Shown here one piece after another: positions 3,164 to 5,918 of a stretch of 5,918 nt of DNA (positions are counted from its first letter, which is position 1; each line of letters opens with the position of its first letter). The notes beneath the pieces are model-generated. The model saw only the letters and a program-made list of their open reading frames with translations, did no database searches and was not told where the DNA came from. Both the position numbers and the translations under genes were made by a program. The stretch is from positions 1-5,918 of the forward strand of contig JAEYOT010000349.1 in NCBI GenBank assembly GCA_023411445.1, given 5' to 3'. The stretch is from Pseudomonadota bacterium (GTDB taxonomy: Bacteria > Myxococcota_A > Polyangia > Polyangiales > Polyangiaceae).

Positions 3164-5918
3164 TCACGGAAGCAGCGAGTGGTCGGGCGTCTTGGACGGC
3201 TGCGGCGGGTCCACCACGATGTCCTGCACCACGCGGCGCTTGAGGAAGAGCTCACGAAAGACGGGATCGCGGATGTACTCCACCAGGCGACCCACGTAGG
3301 CGCGGGCTCGCTCCCGCATCTCGGCGGCTTGCGGAGAGCCGGCGCGGGCGAGCGCTTCACAGCACAGCGCGCGCGTGGGGATGCCGTACTCGGAGCCTTG
3401 CAGGGTCTCGATCGCACCCATAGCAGTGGTGGCGAGCAGGATGCCGGTGTGGTTTTCGCCCATCTCCACGCGGGCGCGGGCTTCGATCGCCATCGCGTAG
3501 AAGTGGAATGCCACGTAGGCCTGCGCTTCGGCGGCCTGGCGCGCGTCGAAAGCGTACATCACGGCGCGGGCCGCGTCGCCCTGCTGGCGCGCCATCAAGG
3601 CGCGCAGGATCTTCTCGTGCACCGAGTCGTAAGCGCTACCGGTCACGGCGGTCAGCGCACCAGCGTCGCCGACGAGCGTTTCGGCCGCCACGAAATCGCC
3701 CGCTTCCAGCAGCAGCTCCGCCGTAGAGAGCAGCGTGTCCGCGCGAGAGTCCCGATCGCCGTAACGCTCGTGCGCTTCGCGCGCGCGGCGCAGGTACGCA
3801 AGCCCGCGCGGCACGTCGCCCAGGTTGGCGTAACAAGCGCCGATGGTGCTCAAGGTGCGCGCGATCTGAAAGCGTCCACCGATGGAGAGATCGATGCGAA
3901 TGGCGTCCAGGGCCAGCGCGATGCCGTCCTCGAAGCGCCCCAGCACGAGCAGCGCGTAGGCCAGCGAGTTCTTGGCGCGAGCCTCCAAACGGCGAGCGCC
4001 AACGCGGCGGAACACCGCGATCGCTTCGGCCTGGCACTCCACCGCCTCGTGCACGCGGCCGACGCGGCGCAAGAGCGTACCGCGTAGGCGCAGCGCCTCG
4101 GCGCGCAGCCGCGCCGGCGCCGACTCGTGCGACGCGGCTTGCAGCGAGCGATCCACGGCCGCCAGCGCCCCTTGCATGTCGCCGATCTCGTGCAGGATCT
4201 CCGCCATCAACGTGAGCGCGGTGACCTCGAGCACGGCCGAGCCGGAGCTCTTGGACATTTGCTCGCCGCGCTGCGCGGAGGCCAGCGCCTTGCTGAGCTG
4301 CCCTGCGTCCAGCTCGAACTGCGCCGTGCGCAGCAGGGCGGTGGCCGCCCAGAACGCCTTGCCGGAGGCCTTGGCCAAGCGCCGCAGCTCGGTGAGGTGT
4401 GAGCGACGCTCCTGCCAGCGGCCCTGGTTGCGCGAGATCGCTTCCAGCGCTTCGTAGGCCTCGATCAGCTTGGGATCGTTCTCCGGCAAGAGCGCTATGA
4501 CGCGGCGGTAGCAGCGCTTGGCCAGCTGCGTTTGGTAGCTCGAGCGCGCGGCGTCCGCCGCTTCCAAGAAGAAGCCGGCCGCTTCCTCGCGCGCGTTGCC
4601 ACGGGCCAAGTGGCGCGCGACGATCGCCGCCGTCAGCCCCTTGCCTAGCGGCGTACGGCCGAGGTGCTCGCCCAGCTTACGGTGCATGCGCACGCGCCGT
4701 CGCCGCTCGAGCGCGCGGTAGGCGACGTCACGCGTGAGCGGGTGCCGCACGTCCGTGAGCTCGCCCTTTTGCTCGCACAGGCCGCGCGCGCACAGCCGCA
4801 TCACCGAGTCCTCGGTGTCGGCTCCTTCCAGCGCCAGCAGGTCCTCCGTGCCGAGCGGGCCGCCCGCCACTGCTAGCCACTCCACGATGGCTTGCTCTTC
4901 CGCGGGCAGCTCGTTCAAGCGATCGGCGATCAGCTGCTCCAACGTGGAAGGCAGCGGCAGCGCGACCTCCCCCGGCCGCTCGACGCTGACCAGCTCTTGT
5001 CCTCCGCCCTCGCGCTCGTGGATCTCGAAGCGGCCACGCTCAAGGAGGGCGTCCACCATCTCCAGCAGGAAGAACGGGTTGCCGCCAGCGCGCGGCAGCA
5101 GATCCGCGCACACCTGGCGCACGCCGTCGATGACGCCGAAGCGCGCCTGCAGCAAGCGCAGCTGGTGCTCAGCGCTGAGGCCCTTCAGCTCGATGCGCAC
5201 CAGGCCTTCCAGCTGCGGCGTGACGCGGTCGTCCGGCCTGGCCAAGAGCAAGACCAGGATGGGCAGCGGCTCCGGGCGCTTCAAGAACTCGGTGACGAGC
5301 TCCAGGCTCGGGCGATCCGCCCACTGCAAGCCGTCCAGCGCGATCACGAGCGGCGCCTCCAGCGCTGCGCGCGCGAAGAAGCGGCGCAAGCCGAGCGCGA
5401 CCAGCTGGCGCGAGCGAGCGACGTCCGCCTCGTCGACCGCGCTGCGCACGCGACCGGTGGCAAGCTCCGCCATGCGCTCCAAGATCTCCGGCCCGTCCTC
5501 GCCGCCGGCCAGCTCGCCGAGCGCCTCGCTGATCAGCGAGCGCGCCTCTTCAATCGGTTGATCACTGCGCGTACCGGTCAGCTCGCGCACCCACTCCGAC
5601 ACGGTGGCGAACGGGACCTCGCTCAGGGCAGGCGAGCACTCGGAGCGCAGCACGCGCGCGTCGGGCGGCAGCTCGTTCAAGAAGGCGGTGAGCAGAGCGG
5701 TCTTGCCGATGCCCATCTCCCCGGAGATGACGCGCGCCGCGACCTGGCCCGCCGACAAACCGGAGCCGACCACGCCATAGTAGGCGGCGTGCAAGTCTGC
5801 CAGCTCCGCGTCGCGACCGATCAGGTCGCTGGAGGCGCTCGACATCTCCAGCAGCTTCTCCTCGCGCGTGTGCGGGCGAAGCAGCGAGTAAATGCGCATG
5901 TCCTGCGGCAGGTTGCGC
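3164..5918 (-). CDS. Large AAA_16/STAND-type signalling ATPase with C-terminal TPR array, N-terminus probably beyond window
   Basis: Residues are counted from ATG 5899 (911 aa). An IGRDAEL motif (27-33) opens an ATPase core with Walker A GEMGIGKT (60-67), Walker B LVIALDG (184-190) followed by LQWAD, an LLLARPD segment (217-223) and GGNPFFLLE (272-280). This is the layout of MalT, PknK and cyclase-linked ATPases. A winged-helix-like part with HPLTRDVAYRAL follows, then a helical TPR-type array from about 440 to 870, and a tail containing IRDPVFRELFLKRRVV. No C-terminal LuxR helix-turn-helix is present, so it is not a MalT-type transcription factor as seen here. The protein probably senses a ligand or partner through the TPRs and switches with ATP. 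The frame is still open upstream of ATG 5899 to the window edge (residues NLPQDM), with G/C third bases and no well-spaced ribosome-binding site, so a further N-terminal domain such as a kinase or cyclase is likely. ATG 5845 (MSSASSDLIGRD) is a possible shorter start. Stop TGA at 3166-3164; converges on the barrel gene. Confidence 0.9.
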   Translation of the reverse strand, partial: RNLPQDMRIYSLLRPHTREEKLLEMSSASSDLIGRDAELADLHAAYYGVVGSGLSAGQVAARVISGEMGIGKTALLTAFLNELPPDARVLRSECSPALSEVPFATVSEWVRELTGTRSDQPIEEARSLISEALGELAGGEDGPEILERMAELATGRVRSAVDEADVARSRQLVALGLRRFFARAALEAPLVIALDGLQWADRPSLELVTEFLKRPEPLPILVLLLARPDDRVTPQLEGLVRIELKGLSAEHQLRLLQARFGVIDGVRQVCADLLPRAGGNPFFLLEMVDALLERGRFEIHEREGGGQELVSVERPGEVALPLPSTLEQLIADRLNELPAEEQAIVEWLAVAGGPLGTEDLLALEGADTEDSVMRLCARGLCEQKGELTDVRHPLTRDVAYRALERRRRVRMHRKLGEHLGRTPLGKGLTAAIVARHLARGNAREEAAGFFLEAADAARSSYQTQLAKRCYRRVIALLPENDPKLIEAYEALEAISRNQGRWQERRSHLTELRRLAKASGKAFWAATALLRTAQFELDAGQLSKALASAQRGEQMSKSSGSAVLEVTALTLMAEILHEIGDMQGALAAVDRSLQAASHESAPARLRAEALRLRGTLLRRVGRVHEAVECQAEAIAVFRRVGARRLEARAKNSLAYALLVLGRFEDGIALALDAIRIDLSIGGRFQIARTLSTIGACYANLGDVPRGLAYLRRAREAHERYGDRDSRADTLLSTAELLLEAGDFVAAETLVGDAGALTAVTGSAYDSVHEKILRALMARQQGDAARAVMYAFDARQAAEAQAYVAFHFYAMAIEARARVEMGENHTGILLATTAMGAIETLQGSEYGIPTRALCCEALARAGSPQAAEMRERARAYVGRLVEYIRDPVFRELFLKRRVVQDIVVDPPQPSKTPDHSLLP

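Noticed and set aside
3179..4087. Plus-strand open frames opposite the ATPase-TPR gene
   Set aside because: Antisense shadows caused by high third-position GC; the minus strand carries the Walker motifs and TPRs.

Overview
The window is GC-rich, with strong G/C preference at third codon positions. It combines a lipoprotein carrying a Gly/Asn/Ser tether and a Cys-rich domain with a very large AAA/STAND ATPase-TPR protein. That combination fits a myxobacterium, most likely a Sorangium/Polyangia-like member of Myxococcota. This taxonomic call is an inference from style and composition, not from a marker gene.

Left (2-825, + strand): the 3' end of a UvrD/PcrA-type DNA helicase, covering motif VI, a Gly/Tyr/Arg-rich linker and a C-terminal Tudor-like domain. 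A small two-repeat TPR protein follows, its start overlapping the helicase stop by ATGA, so the two are probably one transcription unit. Middle (826-1384): a 559-bp gap with no convincing gene. It holds several inverted repeats (910-927, 1112-1130, 1195-1206, 1237-1253), two short direct-repeat pairs, and an AT-richer patch just before the next gene that looks like its promoter and leader.

Centre (1385-3138, + strand): a two-gene unit. The first gene encodes a 163-aa lipoprotein with a clear lipobox and 16 cysteines after the lipidated one. The second encodes a 421-aa FadL/OmpP1-family outer-membrane beta-barrel. They overlap by GTGA (the barrel's GTG start lies on the lipoprotein's TGA stop), which suggests translational coupling and a joint role at the outer membrane, plausibly uptake or export of a hydrophobic compound. 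The barrel has only two cysteines, a CxxC in its last predicted surface loop, next door to a Cys-rich partner.

Right (3164-5918, - strand): a convergent gene for a large signal-transduction ATPase (Walker A GEMGIGKT, MalT/PknK/AAA_16-like core) followed by a long TPR-type helical array. Its reading frame stays open to the window edge with coding-like codon use, so the N-terminus, and possibly an extra domain, is probably outside the window. Only 25 bp separate it from the barrel gene.

No tRNA, rRNA, CRISPR array, insertion sequence or integrase was seen. The best candidates for something undescribed are the coupled Cys-rich lipoprotein/FadL-like pair with its structured upstream region, and the Gly/Tyr/Arg-rich tail of the helicase.
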